A stretch of 64,000 nucleotides of DNA, taken from Candolleomyces eurysporus (Eukaryota > Basidiomycota > Agaricomycetes > Agaricales > Psathyrellaceae). Location: assembly GCA_027579435.1 (NCBI GenBank), contig JANBPK010000751.1:62001-126000 (forward strand), given 5' to 3'. The position numbers were made by a program, and so were the translations under genes. This document shows positions 31,454 to 43,195 of the stretch, one piece after another. The stretch's first letter is position 1. Every line of letters begins with the position of its first letter. The notes below the pieces were generated by a model. It was not told the DNA's origin. It worked only from the letters and a program-made list of their open reading frames with translations, and ran no database searches.

Positions 31454-32976
31454 TCAAAATAGATCGACCCCAGAGACAAACGAAAATCCGACTGCAAGGA
31501 CGCCCAGAAGACCAACCCAGGCCAATCGCCTTCCTATTTCCTTTACCCGAATCTGTGCGGCTCCTCTAGCTCCCGCATCGTCGATCGCTTTGATCTCCTC
31601 ATCCGAGAGCTCTGTTTCCATCAATCAGGACATGATCAGGCACCGTGGTAGAATAGAAGCGGGAAGCACGCACTGATGTCGCCAGCATCCAAGTACCCTT
31701 CCAACCTTTTCTTCTTTGCACTGGTTCTGTCCGATCAACATGAGTGCCTCTACTCAAATCCTCTTGAGTTGAGGGAAACATACGTTACGACCACCGCACC
31801 CTTCGCTTTGGTCCAAGCGAGCAGGATCTGCTCCGGGGCAACACCTTTGCTATCAGCAATCTTCTTGAGCGGTTTGTCCAATGGACCACCAGGTGACGTT
31901 GTGAGTGGGCTAAGCACCAAGCAGGTCAGCTCATCTTTCAAGCTCGACATTTCGATGGGGGAAATGTACCTCAGCGCACTGTACGCTTCAATGACAATCC
32001 CATGCTCCTTTGCGAACTCGAGAATTGGTTTCTGTCTCTCGTACACGTAAGGGTGAAGAAGGATCTGCAAGGAATTGACATGATCAGTAAACCAACCCGA
32101 TTGCCAGTGACGTCGGTGACAGCGCCGATCCCCAATGCCAGCGCGAATCCTCGCAGAAGCAGTGGTACTTACCTGGTTAACTGCAGGCTTGATCTTGGCA
32201 GATGCTAAGAGGGTCTTGAGATCTTCAACCCCAAAGTTACTAACTCCGATACTCCTAGATGAATGTCGTATTGTATCAGGACGACTTCGAAGAAGGGCGG
32301 GCGATGAGAGACCCACTTTGCCACACCCGCACCCTTCAGCCCCTCAAATTGCTCCCAAGCAATTGAGATACTTGGTACAGCGATCCGAGGGTGGTGGATA
32401 AGATACAAGTTGACGTAGCTCACGCCTAGCTAAGAATGATTGGCTCCACTTGTCAAAATCGATGCAGCACGCGAAAGGTGAGGCTGAAGTTGACATACAT
32501 TTCCCAAGCTATCTCGAATAGAGTTTTCAATATTCCTTCCGTTCGTGCCGGAGTATTTGGTCGTAATGAATACTTCTTTTCGAGCGAGCCCGCTCTCCCG
32601 AATAGCAATACCCGCTTCCTGTTCGTTTCGATAGGCTTGGGCGGTGTCTATTGTTGTAGATAAGCTTGTTAGACCCTGCCAGAAAGGCAGTTGGGCGAAA
32701 CTGGACGAACCGACATGACTGAATCCCACAGAGAGAGCTTGTTCGACCTGCTCTGTTGGTTTCTCCCCNGTTACCCAGTTTCCAGGTACCAAAGCTAGGT
32801 TGAAGGACCAGAGCGTTGAGCACGCTCCCATCTGGCAATCAGTGCAGAAGGAAGCTTCTCCCTACCCGATGCTCGGTATGTGGTGGCCTATAATCGGCGT
32901 CAATAGCTGGTCCACGAGCCCTTCATAATGCCATCCATGGCTCACCATCGTTGAGCTTTATCGAATCCCAGGTCAT
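31454..32976 (-). CDS. Aldo/keto reductase with C-terminal membrane tail
   Basis: Multi-exon gene starting [11 protein letters not shown] and ending [10 protein letters not shown]. With the N at 32769 dropped, it reads [19 protein letters not shown]. Then come DTAQAYRNE (catalytic Asp and Tyr), TTKYSG (the catalytic Lys), [14 protein letters not shown] (catalytic His), [20 protein letters not shown] and the NADPH-binding [15 protein letters not shown]. These define the AKR fold and catalytic tetrad, reducing carbonyls with NADPH. Unusually, after [11 protein letters not shown] the protein ends in a hydrophobic segment, [17 protein letters not shown], suggesting tail anchoring. It converges with FAD oxidase 3, and a fragment of its 3' end was carried along in the oxidase duplication. 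Confidence 0.9.
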
Positions 32977-33618
32977 GGCGACAGTGGGGGGTACAGAAGG
33001 TGGTGGTTGACAAGCAGAAGGTAGCTGCGTGTGACCTTGGCTATTTATGACCCGGGAAGTCTGGATTGAAGACCAAACATACTATGTATAATCCCGCCTC
33101 ATGTCGCAATCGAGAGGCGACATGCTGAGAAGCGTCCGCTAGCCCTGTCACTGTGAGGGTATACGAGAAAGCCTCCGAGATTGCTGACGGCCGGAACGAC
33201 CCCGATGTCGTCATTTTTCCCGAAGTTATAAGGGTGCATTGCCGAATGGGGTGAAACAAAGACATCGCTTCCAAGCCTCGAGAGGCGGACGATATACGGG
33301 ATCGGATGCACGTAAGGAGATTGGTTGTCGTAGAGTGCGACGAGAGTGCCCAATGGCCAGTGTACGTAGGGGATCGGTGACTCAGGACGACAAAGGCCAC
33401 TGTTACCAACCCAGCAATAAGCTGAATAACAATAGATCGATTTAGATGCATCAGATAATGGGCGATTCAAGAGAATCAGAAAAACAATGTAGAAAGAGAG
33501 CAATACGTATTTAGAGTTTCAGACTACTTCTTCAAAAGGCACACACAATTATAAACGGAAATCCTAGAGCACCGCACAACTAAGCACGGGCTCGAAAAGA
33601 TGGAAAGAAGGCAGTAGC
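32977..33618. other. Intergenic, no convincing gene
   Basis: Two overlapping minus-strand frames span about 33041-33503 in different phases. One has a hydrophobic start, but neither shows a recognisable domain, and I cannot choose a splice form. Treat as unassigned. Confidence 0.35.
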
Positions 33619-34198
33619 CTAATAGCCAACATTGATGAGATAGTCCGCGAGTGACTCGACGACAGGTGTAGCTTCTGGACCCTGGATAGGTGCCACATAT
33701 TCTGCCACGAGGATTGCTTGCTTTGTCTTGACGACAACAGCACCATCAGCCTGCGATGTATCCAGAGCATCAGCAATCATCGAAGGCCAAGGGCACAAAT
33801 GAGTAGCAACCCACCTGCTTCTTGACGTAGATGCTGCGTTCGTTGGCCTGTATGGTGAAGTACTTCTGCCCTGCCAGACGCAAGCCGGAGGCTTGGACAG
33901 CGCTGAGGTCCTTGTAAGCGTTGATCACGGCCTTCTGCTCTTCCGGCGACAACTGAAAGTATCCAGACGAGGGGTCTTCCGTCAGTGAGCCTCAACGTCG
34001 TTTGGCATGGAGCCTTACGCTGTATCCAGGAGACGATGCCCACACACCACCCTGCTGTCCCAGAATCGCAGCCCTCGACACCTTACCGGATCCAACGAGA
34101 TTGGTATCGACGTAGGCTGACGGTGTCAAGAAGAAGCACGGTCAACATTCATCTCTGGCTCATCCAAAGCGTCGATGATACTCACTTTGCCAGGACAT
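33619..34198 (-). CDS. Profilin
   Basis: Four exons; the protein of about 126 residues begins MSWQTYVDTNLVGSGKVS and ends VESLADYLINVGY. Both are profilin hallmarks, as are AAILGQQGGVWASSPGYSLSPEE and the YVKKQADGAVVVKTKQAILVAEY strand pair. The N- and C-terminal helices form the poly-proline binding face. Profilin binds actin monomers, promotes ADP-ATP exchange and feeds formin-driven filament growth at hyphal tips. The very short first exon of about 13 nt is a common feature of fungal profilin genes. Confidence 0.95.
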
Positions 34199-34490
34199 GA
34201 TGTCGAAAGGAAGGTATAGGCAATGTTACACAAGGATTGAATAGATGGAGGAGAGAGAGCAAGTGGAAGGAGAGCTGTTCAAGTACGGGCCAGACCTCTA
34301 CATTACCGGCGATCTCCCTCGATCTCCTTGCCGATAAGATAGCCCAACGTTCGATCCTTACGTAACGACGATTTGTCAAAGAGGCAGGGTCAGATTAGGG
34401 AAACAACACAGACAGTTAGTATGCGAATGAACGTGTTATAATACAGTGCGAAAGGTCCCTGGCAAGCATTAAGGCCATGGGCAAGTCGTG

Positions 34491-35915
34491 TCAATGAATC
34501 TTGGCGGCAAGGCTGGATATCGAAAGGAAAGCGTCTAAAAGACCAGGAATAATAAACGGCTCCTTCGCTTCTCTCCGTATATCGTCCAAGAACCTCTGAA
34601 GGTCCTGTCGCATCTTCCGCTCAGTAGCCAATTCATGATCTGCCATGTCCAGTTCACGCTTTGTCATCCCCAATTCGTGCTTTGCCGCATCCAGCTGAGC
34701 TCTCAACCCTGAAGAGAACAATGGGGTCAGCATCGCAGCAGGCAAGAATCGATCGGGACAACTCACTTGCAGGATCAGTTAGATTGGCATAAGGAGGTTC
34801 GGGTGGGTTGAAATCTGGTCGCAGTTGCTTGATTTCCGCAACGACGGCAGATTCTCTTGCAAGTGACGAAGAGATCCGGCTTTGGAGCTCGTCCAACTCC
34901 CTTAAGAGTCCCTGCAAAGTGGACGTACCGTTGGCCATCCTTTCAGGGACGGCGGCGGGGCGTCGAGGTAGGTCAGAGCTCGTTGATCGCTGGGATATGC
35001 TAGGAGGTGGGGGAGCGAAAGACTGTCTGGGCGGATACGATAACCTAGCCAGCTCCGACGGCTCCGAGGGTCCATTCCTACGCGCTTCTTGCCATACTCT
35101 AGGGCTCGGTGACCGCTTGGAACTAGCGAAAGGAGGGGATAAATCGGAACGCTTCTTGAACGGGTACGAAATGGACGCATTGTGCTTCGGAGGTTGTGGT
35201 TTCGATGGCAGTGGTGGCAGTGGCAGTTCAACGGGCTCAGTCTTGAGTTTTTTGAGGGTGTCGTTCAAGAACTGCTCCGCCGCAGTTGCCCCAGGTTGAG
35301 CTTGTCCCACCGCAACCTTCTTGTGAGGATGCTCAGCATTCGTCGTGTGATTGGGGTTTGGTCTTTTCTTCGCATTGTGAGAAATGGGAGGGCCAGAACT
35401 AGGGCCGGGTTAGCAACCGGGAAGATGCAGCCCTGCGAACCCTGAACCTACATTTCGCGAAATGTCGCACTCGTTCTATGGTGGCACCGTTCAGGTTGGT
35501 CTGGTCAACTGAAACAAGAGCAAAGACTGTACATTGATAGCTGCTTCAGCGTTTCTTGGAAGGCCTGCTGAGCTTCTGGGCTGCTCGGCCGAAGTTTAGA
35601 ATATAGGTTATTAAGCAATACCTGGGACTGTCGGAGCTGTTAGTACCTCGAAGTTTGTCTCAACGATTGAACTCGTACCTTCTTCTGTTCTATTCGAAAC
35701 CACGAGAATTCGACACAGCCATGAGACAGTAGAAGAATGTTCTCCGACTTTGGATGTGGGATTTTGAGAGCGAGCAGGTCCTGGCGTAGAACGTTTACGG
35801 ATTGGTCGTTGAACTTGGAGAAATATTGCGTTGCTTTCAGGCCATGATATCGTATAGTAACAGTCAAGTCCAATTCATGATAATTGGGTTTCTTGTAAGA
35901 GGTATGGTGGCTCAT
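34491..35915 (-). CDS. Unrecognised coiled-coil protein
   Basis: Model from MSHHTSYKKPNYHELDL to the TGA at 34491. The N-terminal 80 residues (TIRYHGLKATQYFSKF, NVLRQDLLALKIP) look globular. A middle Pro/Ser/Lys-rich region (KKRPNPNH, PVELPLPPLPSKPQPPK, SPSPRVWQ) looks disordered. The C-terminus is a coiled coil (LDELQSRISSSLARES, RAQLDAAKHELGMTKRELDMADHELATERK) and ends in a short hydrophobic helix. The introns at 34766 and near 35395-35450 are clean; the one near 35530 is not resolved. It might be a nuclear regulator from the basic Pro-rich middle, but I know no homologue. Confidence 0.6.
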
Positions 35916-36719
35916 GGTAGCCGAGACCGACCATTTGAGATGGAAGAACAGAGGAGGTCCCAGAGCAACGAGGCGCCATCATAACCAATATTTGCTGACG
36001 CCTCCAAGCACAAACATTGATGGTGATATTGAGCCACTGCTGCTCAGCATGGCCTCAACGACGACGACGAAAGCTCTCTCAACGTCGATTAAGATGTCTA
36101 TCAGGACAGACGGTCCAAACGCCCGAGTCCCCTTAACCAGATGCATCAATGGACCCGCCGTTCCTCCGGGCTATTGCCCGCTGCAAATTACCACGGTCAA
36201 CGATGAAATCCGGTATTGGTCCAATAGGGTTTGGGACCTCGAGGCTATACCCGTAAACTGACTATCTCCAGGGCGACCTTCAGTGAACAGTGATGTATCA
36301 TGGATAATCAAGTTTCCCATCTCCAAGCCCACCTTGTCTGCAGCGAGGATCCACAGCAGCTGTCATTGAGCTGTTTCAGGATCACCGTCCCAGTGAACCA
36401 TCGTCATCGCCAACTATAAAGTGACGAAACAATCATGTTGGTATGGAACAAAAGCTTAAACCAGTTGCCACGGACGGCTCGGTCGGACAAAGCCTGGGTG
36501 AAAGTGGCCAAAGCGGTGCGTGGCCCGGTGGCGGAATATTATAAAGGCCCTAGCGCAGTCCATTGTTCGCTTGGTTTCTTCCATCTCGTCTTCTTCCCTT
36601 TGAGCCGGCGCTCTCTTTCTCCTTCTTTTTTTCCGGGAAAGGCTTCCATAACATATAACACGCACTCAGGCTCAGTGCACCCACTTGACTTTCTAACGAC
36701 CATTCTTTAACTTTTCACC
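35916..36719. other. Intergenic, no convincing gene
   Basis: A plus-strand frame at about 36050-36261 could encode 71 residues but has no family resemblance. Upstream of the lactonase there is a TATA-like ATTATAAAG near 36538. Confidence 0.4.
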
Positions 36720-38380
36720 ATGGTGAACTTTACGATCCTTGCAGGAGGCTTTACAAGCTTCATTGCCACCTACGTCTTCGACTCCGATGCTGGCAGTCTT
36801 TCTTTGACAAAGCAAAATCCCACTGGGCAGAATCCGTCGTGGATCGCTCCCCACCGGCTCAACAGCAGTATCCTCTAGTACGTCGCTGCCAATCCATATT
36901 TCGAACATCATTAAACCTGTCATATAGTGCCGTCAACGAGATCGGCCCCGTTGGGAACCTCCAATCTTTCCTGGTTGACGAAGAAGGAGGCTTGTCTCTC
37001 GTCGACACCGTTGCAACTGGAGGCAACGGCCCAACGTACACAGAGGCTCTGTCTGGAGGCGAGGTTTCAGCTATGAACGTGAGTGTCAATACCCTAGTAA
37101 CAATGACAGCTCGCACTCATAATTTATCAGTTCGGCTCGCCAAACGCCTCATTCATTGCCACAGACCCCGAAGATCCCTCACGGTTTTTGCGTGACTCGC
37201 CTGCAGTCAATTTTCCCGTCGGCGATGGTCCCTCAAATCCTCACCAGTCGCTCGAATTCAACGGAGAGATTTTCGTACCGGACCTAGGCGCCGACAAGAT
37301 CTGGCGAATCGTGGCCGATGGTGAACCTGGGAACTTCAAGGTTCAGGGCCAAATTGACGTTGCTCCTGGAAATGGTCCGCGTCACATTGCCATTCGAGGT
37401 GAGACAGTCGTCATTCGAAGCCCTGGTGTGGTGCTGACCTCTCCACAGATAACATCCTCTTCATCCTACACGAGAAGACCTCCGTGTTGACTGCGCAGCC
37501 GATCCCAACTGCGCCGAATGGCACGACCCTACCTCTCCTCGCCAACGTGTCCATCGTGCCTCCCGAAGCTGCCAACCTCAATGGTTCCTTCTTCGCGGCG
37601 GAAATTGTGATCTCAGAACCTTCCGAGGCTTTCCCCGACCCCCTCATCTACGTGAGCAACCGCAACTTGGGACCGGAATTCGACGAGGCCGGCGACAGCA
37701 TCGCCATTTTCGAGTACACGGCGCTCACCGGGAACAGCACTGAAGAGGAACTTCCGTCACCTTCCACCACCTCCGTTTCAGAATCCGTATCCGTCACTGC
37801 CACGCCTACAGAGTCAGCCACTACAACCAGCGGCCTCGCTGGACCGGTCGTTGCCACCCTGACCGCTGCTGACCCGGGCTCCGTTGCAAAGCGTATGGTC
37901 AAGTACCACGCCCGACGAAGGCCTGTACACGAGAACGCCAGGAGGCAATACGGATATGACTATCCTGAACCCGCATCATCACCATCACCTTCGCCCGCAT
38001 CGGACTCGTCCAGTGCAGGCTCTGGTGCGACCATCACCCTCCTCTCGTCCTACACGCCTACCGCAGCCGCCCCTGCCGAAAGCGGAACTCAGACCGCAGC
38101 AGGATCAGCAAGTGGCACTGCTAATGGACCTGTGGTCCCTACTGCCACGCCCACTGCTGCCACCCTCCGACTGACAAACCAGGTCTTCACGGGTTTGCGT
38201 CAGATTAGGAGTTTCGCTATCGGGAAGGCGGATGAGAATGGTGGAGATGAGTTCTTGATCGCGGGTGCCAACTTGGACGGAGGTGTTGCCGTGTTCAGGA
38301 GGACAGAAGGCGGGAGGAATTTGGAGCTTGTGACTAGGAATACCGAGTTGCAGAGCAGGACGAGCTTTGTTTTCCTATGA
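36720..38380 (+). CDS. Lactonase-like seven-bladed beta-propeller protein
   Basis: Four exons (36720-36877, 36928-37078, 37131-37398, 37449-38380) give 502 residues. Diagnostic motifs of the 6-phosphogluconolactonase / carboxy-cis,cis-muconate cyclase family are YAVNEIG, PTYTEAL, HQSLEFNGEIFVPDLGADKIW, GNGPRHIAI and IYVSNRN near the middle, with FAIGKADENGGDEFLIAGANLDGGVAVF at the end. The family usually runs about 350-400 residues. The excess is a roughly 150-residue Ser/Thr/Pro/Ala-rich insertion, about residues 335-485 of the coding order, between IAIFEYTAL and RLTNQVFTGLRQIRSFAIG. Catalytic activity on a lactone is inferred from the family. No signal peptide is evident. Confidence 0.8.
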
Positions 38381-39230
38381 GCTGCTGTCATCATTTCTGG
38401 GCTTAGCGGGTGTTCCTGTGGGTTTTGTATCGATAGCTCTGTGAGCTAATCATGTTCTGAATGATTTCACTTTATTGTATTGCTGCTTCTGTTTACAAAT
38501 TTCATCAGGTCCGAAATTGCTGAAATTGCGAGAGTTCAAAGTCTCTTGGCGAAATGATGGATCCAGTAGGTATGCTTGAAGTTCTCCGAGTCCTTCTCAG
38601 ATTCTCTCAAGCGTCGTCAAGAATGTCACAGCCTCGCGTTATTATTATTTCCACCCTCAGTCCTCTGTTCAGCTAATTGTGCGTGTAATTATGTGACCGC
38701 ACCACGAGAATCCCGCACTCTCCGAGATATAAAGATGGGTTGAATCCGCCACCCTTTTCTTACTCTTTCTTTCCGCCCACTGCCCACTAATGACACCAAG
38801 ACCTCGCAAAACTTTTGTGCATCTCGTCACCGTGCGCTGTTTCCTCTTCGCCTTTGGCCACTCAAATGAGCCAATCGCTCCGGTAGACCAAACTTGGCTG
38901 CACCCAAGGCGGTGCGGGCGTAGGTCCGCAGCTGACCTTATCGGATGATTAGCTCCCAATTCAACAGCAGTTCCCTTCTGGTGTTAGGACCCGAACCCTG
39001 CCTTGTTTCCGCGCAGCCACCATCGCCTTGCCTGCTTTTTTACCCATCGCTGCTAGAACTTCCTCTCGTCCTCTGCGGACTGGAGATCGCCTGTCTGTCG
39101 AAATCCGTGCTCGACGAAGAGTCAGCTGCCGCGAGCTCTTTGCCGCTCATTCCTCAGGCTTCGCTCGAGTTATTAGGTGAAGCATCGCATTTCACCACCT
39201 CCCACTTCGAAGCAAACTACGGGCGGCAAT
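38381..39230. other. Intergenic, no gene recognised
   Basis: 3' flank of the lactonase and promoter of the WW-domain gene. Short frames on both strands overlap without any family signal. Confidence 0.4.
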
Positions 39231-42200
39231 ATGTCTGCCAGTCAGTCGTCAAAATTACCACGATTGAACCCTGACACACGCCCACTACCGCCTGGATGGA
39301 CCCAGCATTACATTTCGGAGTAAGTGTAGGCGCTTACACCCGTTCTTGAAACTCGTAGCTAAAATTCCCACCCATGTGTCTGCAGAAGGGAGGGATGGTA
39401 TGTGGTCCGCTTCTTTGGCATTGGTCCCATTTGACGTGTCTCCTAGGGTGTATTTTGATATGAATGTTGTGCCGCCTCGTATAAGTTCTACACACCCCCG
39501 CGGTCCACCTACCCAGACCCCCAGTCGACCAGTTGCAGCCGACGGCGTGACAAAGTCAACAGGATTTCCAGCCTCGTCTTCTGTCAGTACCCCTCACAGG
39601 AATGCACTTCAAGCCCACAGAGACAGACAGAACATGACCGCGGCGCAGCGGTTGTACTCAAGCGCCCTAACACCGTCTAATTGGGGAGGCTTTGATGAAT
39701 TCGGTGTCCCACTGAATTTTGGCGCTGATGAATTTCCTTATCCTGCTCCTTCGAACGCCTCTATTGACTCAACTGCATCGCCTGTGTCTAAAACTTCTAC
39801 CACTACCTCTTCTTCATCCTCCCCTGTTCCCCCAAACATACGTAGAAGATCAACGCGAAGGCCTCTTCCTAAACCTCCCACCTCAAATTTGACGACAACG
39901 ACAACGACAACGTCCCAACGTCATTCCCCGAGTCGACCCCCAGACGATCCAGCGTTAATTCAAGTTGAACAGACTCCGGTAGCGGCAACTTCGATCAAAG
40001 CAAACGAGAATGCGTTTTCTTATCAACAAGGAAAGCGTCAACAAGATGGATTGATCACTCTTGCAGTTGGCTNCCCCCCCACGATATAATAACGCATCAT
40101 CGAGATGGGTTGGACACTCTCGCAGGTGGCTTCCCCTACGATATAAAAACGCGTTGACAAGATGGACTGGACACTCTCACAGATGACTTTTATCCCTACA
40201 GTATACCCAATATACCCCATATACCCCAAACTGAGCACGACAAGTCGAGCCGACCGCCTACTAATGCAAGGAAAGCAGAGCCACTTCGTTACAAGTCATC
40301 GGATAGCGTACCCCATAGATCCATTCCCGTTTACCGTCATAGTCCCCCTTCATTATCCTTTACATTAACCGAGACTTCAAGTCGCCGTGACACTGGTCAG
40401 TCGGTGATTATTCCACTGGCAGGAAAGAACAAGACGAAAATCGGTTTACCCTCTGACACGGAATTACCACCAATCTACCCTTCCGCGAAGGCAAATTTTG
40501 CAAATCATGGCCCCACAGACTCGGCGGTGCCTCTGGCCCAGTCAACCACTTCTCCTCTACCTCCCTCTCTCAAACGCTGTGCTTCTATCCCGCCAACACC
40601 TGGACGAATGCAAGTTCGATTCCCCCCTAATCTCAGACCTGTAAGGGCCCAATTCCTTGATGGCCCTAGTCTTGGAATGCTGATTGACCGACTTTACAGC
40701 AGCCTCGCAATCCATCAGCATTTGCTCCTCCTGAGATAGTTGACATGTTGAACCGGGAAATGGCCTCAGATTTCAACAGCACTGGACCAGATGAGGACGA
40801 GGACGCTTTCGACCCAATGACACTGTACACTGATGCTTCACATTCGGCATCGCTGCATGTCTCGAGTCCATCTTCCCAATCTCATAAACAGGAATCCCTG
40901 TACACGGTCCACCAGAACCAATCTCAACCAGCCATACCGTGGACGTCGATATCATCTGTGTCTCCAATACCTCCAACTATGTTAGCCAAGTCCAGGACGC
41001 TCATTGTTCGCTCACAAACACGGCCGCTTGCCAAGAAGGCTGATCCTGACTTGGTCGAAACCTCCAGCTCCAACAACAACGCTGGAGCGGATGAGGACAA
41101 GGACGCTTTCGACCCAATGACGCTGTACAATGATGCTTCACATTCGGCATCGCTGCATGCCTCGAGTCCACCTCCCGAATCTCATGAACAGGAATCACTT
41201 GACACGGTCCACCAGACGCTATCTCAATCGACCTTATCACGGACATCGACATCGCCGATATCATCTGTATCTCCAATACCTTCAACTATTTCAGCGCCTG
41301 GACTCGGGGCGATCACTAAGCACTCACATACGCAACTGCTTGCCACGAATAATGANCCCGACTTGGTTGAAGCCTCCAGGTCCAACCAAGATAAGGCGAC
41401 GAAGGAGGGGAGGAACAAACTCAAGAAGTTGCGTCGTCGCCCAAGGTTATTGTCACCCCTAAATGAGGGCGAGCCTGGAAGTCCATCAAATGGCACCCCA
41501 GCTACTTGTCAGGTTGCCTACTTCGGAGCGACAGATGCTTTGGGGCACATCAGAGCACACAGGGATAATATCATCATGCACTTGGGTGTCCCTCAGTCAG
41601 AGGTATTTGTGCTGGCCGGTTTCGATGGAGACTATATTCGGGAAGGGGTAGGACTCCTTCAAGAAATCCACATTTTGCTGGGCACGGATGTGACCTTGGC
41701 CGAGCCTACATTGGCCAAAGTTGGCAAGGCATGCTCGCCGTTCTCCTCGGCGATTTTTATGCCGTCTGGAGCACGACTTCGGCCACCCTTGTATGATCGG
41801 AACCTGAAGCCAGTGCCCTCCTACACTTTGGCTAATTCTGTCTGCAAATTGCGATACGCCCTCGCCGCAGACAAAGGCCTCAGTCTGGCGGGAAGAACTG
41901 TGAAGCACAACGACGGATCCTCTCACCACACAACCACTGAGAATCAACTTGCTCCTGATGGAGGATCGTCCACATCGAGCCGTTCGGGTAGCTCCGACGA
42001 AAGCCCTAACACTAGTCGAGGAAGCGCTGGTAGTAGCCAAGGTACGAGTGACGAAGGAAGCATAGGAAAGACACCACCCGCACAGAACTCGTCGGGGAGT
42101 GATAAAGACAAACAAGATCTTCCGCGAGGGCGTAAAGATGCTCTCCCTCCAAATTACCCAGACCCCAGCGATGACTGCTCCACCAAACATTTACGTAGAG

Positions 42201-43195
42201 TTCGCCTGGCGCTTTCTGCCGCTATCAGTCACGCCCCTTACAATGGAGGTCCCATGCAGCAAATGCAGCTGCGAGCCGAATTTGGTTTCCAGGTGAATTC
42301 ATTGCCAATGCTTCCACTTAGCTCGTATATTCACCTTGTACTATGACCTTCAGTTAGAACCAGCGAAAAGTGCGACCGTGCGATTCACTAAGCTATCGTG
42401 CAGTGACACTCTGAGCAACTCAAAGGAACGCCAAAATCAGTATTCGCATCAGTACCTTAAGGTTCTTGTCGATGCCCAGTCCCCGAAGTGGATATCTTCC
42501 CATTGCACCCCCACACGCACACCAGCAGCTCAGCGCGAAGCCAAGCACATCAGCACAGNAAAAAAACAGCTNGCAAGGTGACTGTCAAGATTAAAGCGGG
42601 TCCGGCCCCTTCAGGAAACGTAGAGGGTAGCTACACCTCGGATAAGTCGAAGGCGACTGAGACGGTGCGATTTACCTCTGGTATCATGCAAAAGGAATGG
42701 CTTGGGGAGTGTACCTGGGGATTTACTGTTGACGACGAGAACGAGCGTCTGCAAGGCCTTCAGCTTAGCGATGACAGACTTCCCGACCTTTCTCTGATTT
42801 ACCTGCCAGATGCCAGACAGACGTCTGAATCTGACATGCCTCGAGAGTTGACGGTTGAGATATCCTCCTTCTGGTCCCTTGTTACGCAGGGCTCCTTTAG
42901 CTGGTTTTCAATCACAAAGCTGATATCTCAGGGCCAACGTCCACCAGAATATTCGAATTTTGTTCATTCGGTTCGCGTTGATTTGCCTGCGGATATGGAC
43001 TGCGATGGACATTACGTCGGGAAGCAAGACGTTGTCATTGGGGGTGGTATTCCTGAACGCCGGGAAATAGTCACCGAGTCCCAGGGCATGCTTGTTAATA
43101 GTGGTATACAATTGATTGGAAAGCGGCACCCAGAAGACGTTATGCGGTGGCTGCCTAAATTGAAGGTTAAGCCGAGTAGTGGTAGAACGCAGTAA
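39231..43195 (+). CDS. Large WW-domain protein with internal repeats
   Basis: The N-terminus (LPPGWTQHYIS...VYFDMNVVPPRISSTHPRGPP) is a WW domain split by two introns; it would bind Pro-rich peptides. A Ser/Thr/Pro-rich region follows, then three 57 bp repeats at about 40034-40204. A clean intron (40638-40698) links to a segment with two copies of a roughly 90-residue repeat (DAFDPMTLYTDASHSASLH, then DAFDPMTLYNDASHSASLH). Next comes a conserved-looking domain (VAYFGATDALGHIRAHRDNI, SEVFVLAGFDGDYIREGVG), a Ser/Gly/Asp linker and a C-terminal beta-rich domain (FRFTSGIMQKEWLGECTWGF-like). Continuity needs two Ns (42559, 42572) to be dropped, and a homopolymer and an in-frame TGA at 40155 to be explained. 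Function unknown. Confidence 0.6.
40034..40204 (+). repeat. 57 bp tandem repeat, three units
   Basis: Three consecutive units share the core AAGATGGaTTGgaCACTCTcgCAG followed by a TTCCC-ACGATATAA-like end. One unit encodes 19 residues (DGLDTLAGGFPYDI). Unit 1 carries an N beside a C7 run, and unit 3 carries a TGA. Confidence 0.75.
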
